Notes: generated by a model from the sequence alone, not told the origin. Positions 1-10,853 are shown, counted from the stretch's first letter. The stretch is 64,000 nt of DNA from Amorphophallus konjac (GCA_022559845.1 CM040126.1:50338458-50402457); one strand, 5' to 3'. Translations and numbers: made by a program.

Positions 1-59
1 GGGCATAGTCCATGCATTCATTTCATGTCTGTACATTGCCTTATGGCATGCACGCACTC

Positions 60-745
60 AAGTGTATACATTCTTCAATAGCATGTCAATGCATTCAAGT
101 CTATACAACTCCTGGTGGCAAGTCTGTACAACGTCCTTAGCATGCACACAAAGTCCATTGCATCGGTCAAGTCTGCACATCACTTCATGCTTCATATACT
201 CAAGACAAAGTCTGTACATTCATTGTGCATGCATCATTTCTCAAAGTCTATGCAGCCCGTGGTCGCAAGACCAAGTTTGTACATCGTCTTGTGCATGCAT
301 CGTTTCTCAAGCCTGTACATCGTCTTGTTGACGGCATGTGTGTGCATCTCGCTGCTAAGTCTGTACATTGGCCAAGTCTATACATCGCCACTTGTTCATG
401 CATATGTGCAAGTCTATACATTCCTATCTTTACCTACGTTCACTGTTTTAGCACACACACGAAGTCAGTACAGCCTTTGCATTGCACATAAAGTCTATAC
501 ATTGCCTTGCTGCATTGCACGCGTTCAAAGTCTATACATCATTGTCGCATGCACTCAAAGTCCACACATGCACACACTTAGCTTGTGCATTGTGCATCCA
601 TGCTTAAACTCTAGGCACAGTAAGTCTGTACATTGTTTTCTCATGCACGTAAACGTCAAGTCTGTACATCGTTCTCACGTGCACACTAAGCCTATACACT
701 CCCTTGTGACATGTCTATACATCGGTCGTTTTATACATACATAAA
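60..745 (+). repeat. Array of short AAGTCTRTACATYG-like motifs in the LTR U3
   Basis: More than 20 imperfect copies of AAGTCTGTACATCG or AAGTCTATACATTG recur every 20-45 bp, mixed with CATGCAYTCA blocks. The reverse complement of a related motif (GCACAGACTT, GCACCGACTT) forms the array at 46560-47330 and 55390-56150 in element B, so LTR A and element B are related. Reading frames across this stretch are by-products of the repeat. Confidence 0.8.
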
Positions 746-924
746 GTCAGTACAGAATGTTTTATCTCTGCTTGATCGACTGAAGTAACTCTGTCATTAA
801 ACTGGCAGATGCCTGGCACGTGATCCGAGGCTGGAAGGGCTGACAAGATGATGACACGTGGAGGAACCTTCTGGACGTGAAGGCGTGGGAATCACACGCC
901 CAGTGTTGCTGCTGCTGGTGCTAC

Positions 925-931
925 TATAAAA
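925..931 (+). promoter_or_regulatory. TATA box of LTR A
   Basis: TATAAAA lies just downstream of the U3 array and just upstream of the purine-rich leader, the usual place for an LTR promoter. Confidence 0.6.
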
Positions 932-1354
932 TGAAGACTTCTCCATCAGGAGAAGGCGATCGTGATAGAAAGAGCAGAAGCAGAGAGAGAGAGCCTGCAC
1001 GATCCAGAAGAAAAAGAAAAAGAGTGAAGAAGAGAAACAGAGAAGAAAAAGAAAAAGAAAGAGGAAGAGAAGCAGAGAGGAGAAGAAAGAAGTTGCAGAA
1101 GAAAAGGAGAGAGAGAGAGAGAGAGCTTGTGAGGATCGAGAGAAAAAGAGAGAGAAGAGTAGAGAAACTGAAGCCTTCATTGAAGATTTGTTCTTCTGGT
1201 ATTTGGATCAAATCCATGCCAGATTGCTCCTTGACGAGCTACACTTTGTGGATTTCATTTCCAGCTTTCTGATTGCTGTATTTTCGTTTCTTGTTTTTAC
1301 TTTACACTTCCTTGGCTTGCTTTTTTCCGATACTCTATAGTGAGGTCGGGGTTC

Positions 1355-1781
1355 CTCCTGTGCTCTCAGGAGAAGGGAGATCTGTTCTCCGGTTTGCTAG
1401 TGACTGTGTGTCACTAGTGGTTCCCTCTGGGTTTCAGAGAAAGGGAGTCTCTGACTCTGGATTTGCAGGTAGTGGTTGCTACCTGTGAATTCCCTCCTGG
1501 TCTGGAGGAAGAGAGACGTTTGTCTCTGGTTTCTAGTGATTGTGTGTCACTAGGGTTTCCCTCCTGGTCTGGAAGAAGAGAGACGTTTGTCTCTGGTTTC
1601 TAGTGATTGTGTGTCACTAGGGTTGCCCTCCGGGTTGGAGGAAGAGGGGAGGTTGTTCCCCTGGTCAAGCTGTTAGGCAGCACCTGTTTGCAGACTGAGT
1701 CTGCGGTTCTAGCTTTTGCTAGTGGAAGCCTCACTCCGGTTTGGAGTGAGGGGTGGACGTAGGTCTGTGGACCGAACCACC
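1355..1781 (+). other. Chain of perfect hairpins in the LTR A leader
   Basis: Successive perfect stems: 1355-1360/1367-1372, 1397-1404/1410-1417 (8 bp, CTAGTGAC), 1425-1429/1435-1439, 1445-1449/1453-1457, 1466-1472/1479-1485, 1493-1497/1504-1508, 1512-1517/1522-1527, 1533-1539/1547-1553. They are repeated in the next 67-bp unit, then 1690-1695/1699-1704, 1729-1737/1743-1751 (9 bp) and the nested hairpin 1752-1756/1777-1781 with inner stem 1762-1765/1770-1773. The last two have counterparts at the same place in LTRs B, C and D. Confidence 0.75.
1492..1662 (+). repeat. 67-bp tandem repeat (2.5 copies) inside the LTR A leader
   Basis: Copies begin at 1492, 1559 and 1626. The first two are nearly identical and each holds three hairpins. 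The third is partial and diverged. Confidence 0.85.
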
Positions 1782-2150
1782 TAAAAATCCTGGTGTTCTA
1801 TGGTTTGCTTTTGCGTTCTACTCCATATCATCTACCTCCCATTCACAGGTTATTCATGCGTGATTATTTGTGTTATCCTGGGGAGTTAACTTGATTGTGA
1901 AGTGCTTGTTCATACGCTCAGTAGAACTTCTTCTGTTGTGTGAGTCTGGTTTCTCAGTTCATGGTTGTGAAAAGAGAGAAGCTCCGTTGTTTCATTAGTT
2001 TATATTGAGTTCAGTTAAAAGTCTATTCTGTGTGACAGCTTATTGTTGAGTGCTCAATTGATTAAGCCATCTGAGATTTTAAGTCCGTAATATTTTTTAT
2101 CGGGGATTCATTCACCCTCCCCCTCTGAATCCGGGCCTTGCACCCCAACA

Positions 2151-2687
2151 TGAAAAGCGTGCCGTTAAGACACGTTCGAACCCATTACGAGCACGAGCCG
2201 TGGTTTATTTGATTTTCTTCGGGGCCCATATATGGTGCGCTTCTCGGGGGTTGGTTTCTCTTCACTGTCGTGACTCCGGAGACGGCTTCACGGCAGTGTG
2301 TGTTTGTTCGGAGAGGCCGGATAACCCTTCTTCTCCGCGGTTTCTTCATTTGAAATTGTTTTTGATGCTGGACTGGTCGGGACATATGGACGTGCAATTT
2401 TACACGTCCACACTGTGCAGTGTGGTTTGAATCGTGTGGTTTGGTCCATCTCCTTTACCTCCATTCTACGTGAGTGTTAGTGTACTTTGTTGTTCAGGTT
2501 TTATTCACGTTCATCTTGCATAATCTATCTCGTAACCAAATAGATTTTGATAAGTCCTATTTATGATTGAATAGATTTGAATCTCCTAATTAGTGTTTTA
2601 TCATATTCTTTAAAAAGGCCAAAAGTTTTCTTAAAATTTGTAAACACCCAATTCACCCCCCTCTTGGGTGTCATTGATCGTAGGACT
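2151..2687 (+). mobile_element. Remnant of another Copia LTR 3' end
   Basis: At 2644-2671 an 8-bp perfect stem (ACACCCAA / TTGGGTGT) encloses the loop TTCACCCCCCTC. This is the U5-terminal hairpin seen at the ends of LTRs A, B, C and D. The rest of the stretch shows no gene. The start of the remnant cannot be placed. Confidence 0.42.
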
Positions 2688-5326
2688 TCAGAAGAGAGAA
2701 AGATCTGGAGGGTCCGGATGCAAGAGTTGGGAGTGGGCGTGATGCCCTGAGAGAAATCTAGAGGGGGCACAATGCCCGTCAAGCAGAGAAAAATCCGGAG
2801 GATCTGGATATGAGAGGTGGGAAGGGGCGCGATGCCCTGAGAGAAGATTGGAGGGGGCGCGATGCCCGGGAAGTGTAAGGGGACCCAGAGATCCCGAGGT
2901 TAAAGATGAATGAGATGGGGAATGCAGAGGATCCGGAGGTTTCGGAAGGTGGGGAAGATACGGATCCGGAAACCCGGGAAAGAAGAGATGCAAATGCATG
3001 CAAATGCAATGCAATGGATGCAATGAGTGCAAAAAATGCATGGACTGAGAAGGTGAGATCCTCTTTCCCAATCCGTGAGTGGCCCATATGGTGATAGACG
3101 AAAATGTGGATGAAGTATAATAGAGAGTGGGTAAGGTAGCGGAAGGCCCCTTAGCACCAGGATAATCACCCCTCCATAGCAGTGAAACTATGCGGCCCAT
3201 CGGCCTAAGGGATAAAATCAAAGCCCATGACGAAACTTCGGCAATTAACGACAACTCCCTTGGAGGTTGAAGAGCAACGATGTGAGGGGGTTGAAAAGTT
3301 GGAATGGGAAGCATCGTGTTGGCCAGGGATTGTGGCATATGAAGAGTGTTGAACAAAATGGGCATTCACCCCTTATGCGGAAGAATGGATTTGGCATTGG
3401 GGGGTTGAAACAAGGGGTGCCCTGCCCGACCCTTGGGCATAGACTTACACGGCATCAAGTCTTGACATTCTCTTTTGGTGAGCAGCGGCGAGGACTTGGC
3501 CTCTTTAACCAATGTCGGCACAAAAATACGGATTGGCATCCGGCAAATAAACTCTTGCATCTTGAACAGCATAGCCGTGGCCAACTCCTTCTTGCCTGGC
3601 TCTCAATCATCTTCGACATAAGTACTTGCAACAATACACCCACTCCGAGTGGTAAAAGGAGGTCAAGCGGAGGCGGAAGGCTCCATGGATGGTGGAGGTG
3701 TAATGGAAGGTGTTGGAGGGAACACGTCGAGCCTCTCCCTTTGCTCGGAAGCGGACGGGGTTGGCTCGAGTGCAAAAAGACATAGACCCTGCTCAGGATT
3801 AGCCATGGGTAAAGGTGAAGGGTTAAGTGGTGAAGTAGGTGTAGTTGGGTTAGGGGTTAAAAGGGTAATGGAGGGCCGAGGTGGCGGCAAAAGAGGGTTA
3901 GCTGGAGTGGGTTTAGTGGTGGGCTCAGCGGAGGCCGGTGGAGTGGAGGTTAATGAAGGTATAACCGGTGAAGGCTTAGCGGGAGGTTCGGTGGAGGCCG
4001 GTGTTGTGGGGGCTAATGGTGTGGGGCTTAAAGGAGATATAATGTGAGGTGTAAAAGGAGGTTTGGTGTGTAGGAAACGCCGGATGGGGCGAGAGGTGTT
4101 AGGGGTTGGAGAAGACTCATGATGCGCCGGCGTAGGTGATTGAGTATCGACCCATCGTCGTAACACCAATAAGTCTCAAAAATGAGTGTTGGATTGGGGA
4201 GGGTGGCATCGTCCTGAGTAGGAGGTTCATCTGGTGGTAGTGGAGGGAGAGGAAAACGAAGGAAACTCGGAAGAGGTGCCTTCGAAACTTCATCATCACG
4301 TGCCGACTTCAATTGTTCACATGCCGGCTCTTCATTGTCAGGCTCAAGTGGACGCCGTAGTGGAGGTGTATTAATGGGTGGTGAAATATAATGTGGAGGA
4401 TTTTGTATACATGAGTGCGGAGGCAGAGGCAGATGGCCATATGAATGAATGGGGTGAATAGGTGGAGGGCGGACGGCGTCCACTTGATCATTGAAATCTG
4501 CTGGCTCTCGCTCACTTGCGTTGATGCTGTAATCGTCTCTCCTCTCCTTCCATTCTTTCTCCATCTTAGTGATTTTATTCATAAAGGCATGAAGAGGATT
4601 GACTGGAGAAGGAGGAGGAGGCGGCGGGCTCGTGACCCTCTTAAATTGTTCCTCCGATGAAGCGACTTTATCAACGAGAACTTGGAGGGGCATAACATGA
4701 GAAGCAGAGGGTTGGCAAGGTGGCCTTGAAGGAGGGGCCGCATATGAAGGCCATGGAGGGGGATTAACGGGCTGACCTAGAAAAGGACCCGATCGAGCTG
4801 GGTTGCAAGGAATAAAATGGCCTTGGGGCCGTAAAAGAGGAGGAATAGAAGGAGGTGGGTGATGGACCACCCGAAGAGGAGTATGTGTAGAAGGAGGCGG
4901 GTGATGGGTCACTCAAATGGGAGTGGAAGGAGGAGGGGAAGAATGAGATGCACGCTCAACAACGGCCTTAAGGGCTTGGATTTGTTGAGGGGTGAGATGA
5001 TCTATAACATGCAAGATTTGAGAGACCTTCTCATCGTGGGGAGGAGACAGTCTCGAGGGAATAGTGGCTCGCGATTGAGGCGAGGGACCATGAGATTGAA
5101 AATTGTCCATGGGTCGAGCAAGACCATAGGAATGAGAACGTGGTCCCGTGAAAGAATTGGGGTGAGAATTATGATGAACATGTTGAAATTGAGGAGTGTA
5201 GGATGTGTTAGGTTGTACATCCTCATGAATGTGAAAATTATTAGACATGTTACCATGATTATCCAAGTCAAACATTATGTAAAAATCAATCAAAGTCCAA
5301 TCAAAGCATAATTGCACAGATGTCAA
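2688..5326 (-). pseudogene. Broken proline-rich reading frame, unknown function (probably transposon-derived)
   Basis: Read leftwards, one frame runs from 5326 to about 4030, interrupted by a single TGA at 4913-4915. A frame change near 4030-4170 leads to a Pro/Thr/Ser-rich stretch (to 3663). Further left, a frame from 3584 to 2688 has one stop at 3366-3368. The predicted protein is rich in HHPPPST-type runs, with a short helical segment (LTPQQIQALKAVVE) before the first stop. I do not recognise a conserved domain. Uniform open frames on one strand over 2.6 kb argue for a decayed gene rather than chance. Position beside Gypsy-like LTR material suggests an accessory retrotransposon ORF, but this is inference. 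Confidence 0.38.
2696..2880 (+). repeat. About 110-bp GC-rich tandem duplication
   Basis: Units containing GGGGCGCGATGCCC and GAGAGAA blocks recur at about 2735, 2765, 2825 and 2855, two pairs about 90-110 bp apart. It lies at the 3' end of the broken minus-strand frame. Confidence 0.55.
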
Positions 5327-6086
5327 GCAAGTGGATGTTTATGCTTGATTTTTCTTAGTTGAACCTTAGTGAATTAAATGATTTTTAACAAAGTTGGTGT
5401 GATTCACTCAAGGTAGGAACCTAGTTTCAATAAGGTATTGCTTCAAATGCCAACTAGGTTGATTCTCACCATGCATAGGCCAACTAAACCCGAGGACTTC
5501 AAAAGGTACAACATGCCCGGCGTCCGTGAGGGAATCCACGGGTGCGGCGGGGGCTTACGGAGGCCTTGGTTTAGGAATTCCCGATCCAATGAGACGGAAT
5601 GCTCAATTGGAGGGTACTTCCTTTACCAAGAGAGGGTAAGGCTCCTAAAAGTGTGGGGAGAGGAGGTCTCCCAAGCTGAGATGCCCCGTATGCAAGCTAA
5701 TGCAAAAGAAAAAAAATCATAGAATGATATAACTAACGTGAACCGTGATGCGGTGAAATGGTGGATACAGCACAAAACAAATGTAAACACTTATTTCTGT
5801 GAACAGTGACTGCAGATGAAAGGATGGATGCAAGATAGACACGTGATAAGTGCTATATTTTATATCATAACTTGCATCACATTTATCATTTTTTGAGCAT
5901 TAAATGAATAAAGTTGTGCAACATGAGCAGTTAATTTCATTCTCACAAGTAATTTGACTCTGAACGTATTTTATCATCTTTCTAAGTCAAAATGACCATG
6001 TGAGAAATATTCAAGAATTTACACAATTATTTGAAAACCATTTTTGATGAAATATGTTGATTATTTGAATTTTTTAAATTTTCAGG
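5327..6086. other. Stretch without a gene
   Basis: No convincing coding sequence. 5440-5700 is moderately GC-rich with a short open frame lacking any known motif; 5830-6080 is AT-rich. It lies between the broken minus-strand frame and the first hairpin array, so it is probably noncoding retrotransposon sequence. Confidence 0.4.
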
Positions 6087-6537
6087 AAATAGCGACCGGT
6101 GGATCAGATGCAATTTCTAAAGCATTTTTATGAAAAAAAGAAATAGCGACTGAACAAACGGGCGCCCATTTGTTTGACTGAAAAAGAAAAAAAGAGAGAA
6201 AAAGAAGAATTAGCGACTGCATACATGGGCGTTATTTCATTTGATGAAAATAGAAAAAAGAAGAAAAATTAGAAAATAATAAGAAATAGCGACCGTTGAA
6301 GCAGGCGCAGTTTCTTTGGAAACGAATTAGCGAGCGTTCAAGCAGCCACTCATTCAATTATACGAAAAATCAAAAGAAAATGAAGGAAAAAGGAAAAAGA
6401 ATTAGCGACTGTTTACACAGTCGCCAATTCCTTGATTTATGAAAAAAGAGGAAATATCAAAATATGGAAACAAGAATGAGCGACCATTATGGAAGACGCC
6501 ATTTTAATATGCACCCACAAGGTTGGACGCCATTTCT
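6087..6537 (+). repeat. Hairpin-unit array 1 (AATTAGCGAC...GTCGCCAATT units)
   Basis: Eight or so units of about 30 bp, each starting AAATAGCGAC or GAATTAGCGAC and ending in a roughly inverted GGGCGCCATTT-type half. The clearest is 6405-6412/6417-6424 (GCGACTGT and ACAGTCGC, 4-nt loop). The same unit type recurs at 9253-9855 and in both G1 LTRs. The array sits upstream of the TATA box at 6720, as in a U3. Confidence 0.72.
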
Positions 6538-6719
6538 TTTGCAAGAAGAAACAGAAACGGATGATGTTGGCTTGCTATATCTTGAGTTATCTTCCCTTGA
6601 TTGAAGCAAGTAGGACTCTCTATCTATGGCAGGAGGCCGTGTTTGAGCAAGATATTGATGCTACAAAATCGGGTTTTGATCTGATCTGTAGTTGTCGGCC
6701 GTGACAGTTCTTCTGTGCC

Positions 6720-6727
6720 TATAAAAA
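6720..6727 (+). promoter_or_regulatory. TATA box of a Gypsy-like LTR, plus strand
   Basis: TATAAAAA follows the hairpin array and precedes a long pyrimidine-rich leader. Confidence 0.55.
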
Positions 6728-7700
6728 GCTACCCGAGAGCCACCGGAGGAGGATCTTTAGCCTTTTACATGCTTTCCTGTTCATCTTCTCAATTTAATTT
6801 CTTCTGTATTCTTATTCATTTTTAAGTTCTCTTTAATTCATCTTTCTTCCTCTTCTTCTAATTCTCTCTCGTTCTTAAGTTATTCTCAATTTTTCAAGTC
6901 ACGGTTTTACACTTTTTACTGTTCATCTACGATTTTTTACAGTTTTTCTCTCCCAATTTTTACACTCTTCTGATCCTCATCTCCCTCTGTGTTCTTCATC
7001 AATCTTCTCCATCTTCTCAAGCTCTTCAACTTTCTCTTCTTCCACATCCTCTAAATCTCTCTAATTTTTAAGTTATTTTTCTTTCTTCTTACCCTCTATT
7101 TTCAATTTATTTCTACTGTGTTTTTTCCACCGTACCTCGCATTTCTCTCTCTGTTCACTTTCTTCACAATACACTCCCGCACACATAGGATTTAATTCTT
7201 CCCCTCTTCCTCTATTTTTCCCTTCTTCATTATTTATCTAATCTCTTTGGCAGAGATTCTTCCTTCGATCCTCTCGGCGGCTTCTATCTCCACGGCGGGG
7301 CGGTTCACTCAAAGGCTTGGCAAGGAGACGACAACGCTCTTCATCCAAATTTCCTACCTTCAATTTCTTCCTTTTCCCTTGTTCTTTTATTTCTAAGTTG
7401 TAATTTTCATTTTTTTAGAGTTGTAATTGTCACTTTCATAGTAATAAAAGTTCATCTCGTGGAATTGTGTCTTTCTAGTTCTCTTTCTCTCTCTTTCCAA
7501 TTTCTCTCCTTAACCCTCTCATCTTCTTTAGATAATTTTAATTTCAAGCAATTTTATTTTTCTTTTCAATCTCACTCAAAATTCGGATATTTCAAATATA
7601 AGAATTTTCATCATACTTAATTGAAAATATTTCTTCTCCGTGAGATCGAACTGTTCTTACCACTTTACTCTAATTCAAATCTTTTTAAGTGAGTGAGTGC
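6728..7700 (+). mobile_element. Gypsy-like LTR leader (pyrimidine-rich R-U5)
   Basis: 800 bp of strongly C/T-biased sequence (6770-7560) without a coding frame. At 7310-7330 the block TCAAAGGCTTGGCAAGGAG followed by ACGACAACG closely matches 23650-23668. Both places also share GTTGTAATTTTCAT-type segments and a TATA box about 400-550 bp upstream, so they are probably LTRs of one family. The boundaries are not defined. Confidence 0.45.
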
Positions 7701-9252
7701 GGTTAATTTTTAAATTATGGCACAATATTTTTGACGACGAATGTTAGTGGCTATCAACACGCCAATTAATATGAACAGTAGCATGCTTTTACAGAAAAGT
7801 GAAATGTAAAATTGCAAAGATAAAACGTGATATGCAAAATGAGAATTAACGTGAAATGCTTTTAAAGAATGCAAACAAACTACAAAACAATGGAATGCAA
7901 CAAGATGGGAATGTGATATGCCATGCAAGTGAAATGCAACAGGGAATGCACCAGAATGTGAATATAATAGAAATATGAATATGGAATAAATACAAGTCAC
8001 AGAACGAGAGATTATGTGAAAACAAAGAATGGGCATCTAGAAGTATGGACGCTGATTCATTTTTTTTTCACAAGAGAAATGGGTGTCTACCCATTTGGGC
8101 ACCCATTCTTTTTTTTTTTTACGAAGTAGAGAAATGGAATGTTAAATAAACTCTATCAAATTAATCAATCACGGGAAAAATAAATAGAGAAGTGCTACGT
8201 GGAGCACAAATGGAGATGCACCGTGGGTGCAAAAGAGGAGGGGCACACATGAGTGCCAAAGGAGGAGGGTAACCAAAAAAAATACAAGGTGTCCCACCGT
8301 GATCGCCAATTTATAGATCTATTTAAAATCCACTAAAAATAAGAAAGAAAACATAAGACTAGGAATGGGGGAAAAGGAGAGGGAGCATGCGTGGATGCTA
8401 GGATGGAGGGTGATCGCCAGAGACCGCAGACCTCGATGAATGTAAACAATGAATACAGGGAGGGATCGTGGAATACCTTAAAGCGTGGGGAGATGTGAGT
8501 CGATCTTCTCTTCCAAATCGGCCGGTCGATAGAGAGAGTCTTCCTTGAGATTATCCTTGCACAAAAAAGGACAAACAATACCAACAAAGAAATAAGAATT
8601 AGAACCAACTGAGTGTAGTATCAAATCCCAAATGAATAAACATGACGTGAAAGTATGAAGTGAGACACACCTGTTGGGGTGTTGCCCCTTTAACCCCTAT
8701 GCAAAGGTTGGGATGTAATATGATGAATGATTATGTGAAAGGGTGCGTGCAAGTGTTGCACTGTTGGGGAGTTCTCAACGCGGTTGAGATGGGATATGAA
8801 CAAAGGGAATATGATGCATGTAGATATTAACACATGCAGTAAAAGAAAGACACATAAATAGAATAGAGGAAGAAAAAGCCTCTGGGGATATTCTCCTGTG
8901 AGGGCCGTGGCTTTTGATGGTCGTTCGGGAGAGACCCTCCAAAAGAGTGAAGCTGTAGATGCAGGGAAGATCGACCCTCTCCTTGAGCCACGAATCCGGC
9001 AGCACCTCCCCCTCTCCGAATGAAGTTCGACCCCCCTCTTCGAATGAGAAGCAACGAGCTTATTTATAGGGAAAGATTCGAGAGAAGTTCAAAGTTCGAT
9101 TCCAAGAATAGCTAGGATAATCATCCATGGAAATAGGATAAACATGCTAAGAGTCCTCCCCACCTTAGAAAGTCACTAGGACTCTTTCTCTAGTTGAAAC
9201 GGATCTCAAAACGAGGAAAGAAGGAGCTGCCGACGGGTTCGGGAAGTTACAG
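7701..9252 (-). mobile_element. Gypsy-like LTR leader on the minus strand
   Basis: No coding sequence. A minus-strand TATA box (9061-9068) lies downstream (in minus direction) of hairpin array 2, and the DNA to its left is purine-rich on the plus strand (8340-8500), the mirror image of the plus-strand leader. Degenerate hairpin-unit halves occur at 8033-8130. Inference: an LTR facing the one at 6.1-7.7 kb. Confidence 0.38.
9061..9068 (-). promoter_or_regulatory. TATA box, minus strand
   Basis: The reverse complement reads CCTATAAATAAG, a strong plant TATA consensus. Array 2 lies directly upstream on this strand. Confidence 0.5.
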
Positions 9253-9855
9253 GGAAATGGCGTCAGACCCCATGGTCGCACATTGAATGGGCGTCCACCA
9301 CTATGGACGTTAATTCAAAGTTAAAATGTGGAAATCTGAAATAAAAAGGAATTCGCATCCTAGTGCACAGACGCTCATTCTAAATAAATCTGAATTTCAG
9401 AAGGAATCGGAAGCTCAAAATATAGCAAGGGAAATCGCGTCTGGAGGCCTGGACGCTCATTAGGAATTGGCGTCCGACAAAACGGAGGCACATAATCAAG
9501 AAGAATGGGCGTCAACGGTCCTGGACGCTTATTTAAAGAATTGGCGTCTTCCATGGTTGACACTAATTGAAATTACATGAAAATCATGTCTAAAATCATT
9601 TAAAAATGTAAAACACAAAATTCACGTCATCCACGGCAGACGCCAATTATAAAGTGGCGTCCATTAGGGGTGACGCACATTTCTATGAAGAAACGAGAGT
9701 TTTGGGGAACCTCCTCTGAACGCGGTCGCCTAGGCGACCGCGATAAGAGAAAAATATTTTTTTATTTTCATATTTTAATTAAATAAAACTCAAGAAATGG
9801 CACCCATTTGATGGTCGCCTATTAAATGGGCGTCCGTGGGGTCTGTCGCTAATTC
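9253..9855 (-). repeat. Hairpin-unit array 2
   Basis: About twelve units of the AATTGGCGTCC...GGACGCTAATT type. Each is roughly self-complementary with a different centre, for example 9281-9312. The most extreme is a perfect 22-bp palindrome at 9721-9742 (arms CGCGGTCGCC / GGCGACCGCG around TA). Between and after the units the DNA is AT-rich. Confidence 0.75.
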
Positions 9856-10060
9856 TTTTAAAGCCCGAAAAATTAGAGAAAAATCTTAAAAAAATTTCAA
9901 AAAATTCTAAAAAAATCTAAAAATAATTCAAAAAATAGGAAAAAGATAAAAACCTAAGAAAAATGGGGGAAAACACTCAAATAAGCTAATTTGAGGGTCA
10001 AATTGGGACGTTATAAAGTAATATGAGATGTACTCAAAGTAATGTCAATTTTGGCGTGTC
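9856..10060. other. AT-rich stretch without a gene
   Basis: A-rich runs (AAAAATTC, AAAATCT) up to the 5'-truncation point of element D near 10061. Nothing else is visible. Confidence 0.5.
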
Positions 10061-10636
10061 TACACTCATGAGTCTCATTTGAGTGCTGTTAAAAGAATTT
10101 TTTGTTATCTTGCCGTTACTCATGATTTAGGACTATGGTTTCCTCGCGGATGTGATTTTGAACTTGTGACCTTTAATGATGCCGACTATATTGGGTGTCT
10201 CATTGATCGTAAAAGCACAAGTGGCACATGCCAGTTTCTCGGAGGTTGCCTAGTTTCTTGGACCTCCAAGAAATAAAACTCCGTGGCATTGTCGAATGTC
10301 GAAGCTGAATACGTGACTGTCGGCAGTTGTGGTGCACAGGTCCTTTGGATCAAACACCAGCTAGTTGATTTCAATGTGTTTCTGAAATGTGTTCCCATCA
10401 TGTATGATAATAAAAGTGTAATTGATCTATAAAAAAATCCAATTCACCATTCTAGAACTAAACACATCGATATCCGACACCACTTCTTGAGAGACCATGT
10501 AAATAAAGGAAACTTTGAATTAAAGTTCATTGATACTAATAAGCAATTAGCTGACATTTTTACAAAACCTCTCAGCAAGGATAAATTCACCTCCCTCAGA
10601 AGAGAATTAGGAATCTGCAGAGCAGAGAGCACATAG
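10061..10636 (+). pseudogene. Copia RNase H C-terminal domain, broken (element D)
   Basis: One frame throughout encodes HLSAVKRIF, then FNDADYIGC, DRKSTSGTCQFLGGCLVSW, EAEYVTVGSCG, LWIKHQL, IDIRHHFLRD, LADIFTKPL and ends LRRELGICRAEST. This is the standard end of a Copia Pol polyprotein. Two in-frame TAA codons interrupt it, after SKK (10274-10276) and within the DL/KNP segment (about 10429-10431). Asp in DADY is kept. Inactive. Confidence 0.9.
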
Positions 10637-10853
10637 GTTGGCTTGTGTCCATGCATAAGGTCGTGTTCATTTATAATGTTGTCATGCATTAAGTCATGTT
10701 CAATAACCACATTTGTCCATACCACACTGCATCCTCTACTCACATATCATTGAGCATTCATGAAGACATCACTTGAGCATGCATTTCCTAGACATCATCA
10801 CTTAGCACATACTGTCCATATCATACAAATCATTCAACCTGCATTTCTGTGTG

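Larger units (their letters stand above)
1..2150 (+). mobile_element. Copia/Sirevirus-type LTR 'A', left-truncated by the window edge
   Basis: Seen: it ends in CACCCCAACA, compatible with a TGTTG...CAACA LTR. It contains a short-motif array (60-745), a TATA box (925-931), a purine-rich GA tract (about 945-1165), a chain of hairpins (1355-1781) and the C-rich U5 terminal hairpin (2104-2132). The same order occurs in the LTRs at 45461-47464, 59861-61290 and 13525-15218. No tRNA-type primer-binding site follows 2150, so this is a 3' LTR or a solo LTR rather than a 5' LTR. Inference: transcription would run rightwards. Confidence 0.68.

Noticed and set aside
62..744. Overlapping open frames of up to 209 codons at the left edge
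   Set aside because: They are read-through of the short repeat array AAGTCTRTACATYG and change frame with each motif.
797..1217. Ser/Leu/Phe-rich and Arg/Glu/Lys-rich frames on both strands
   Set aside because: Both come from the GA-rich tract of the LTR A leader.
6087..9855. CRISPR-like arrays (regular 30-bp units)
   Set aside because: The units are self-complementary, irregularly spaced, lack unique spacers of constant length, and sit in plant LTRs.
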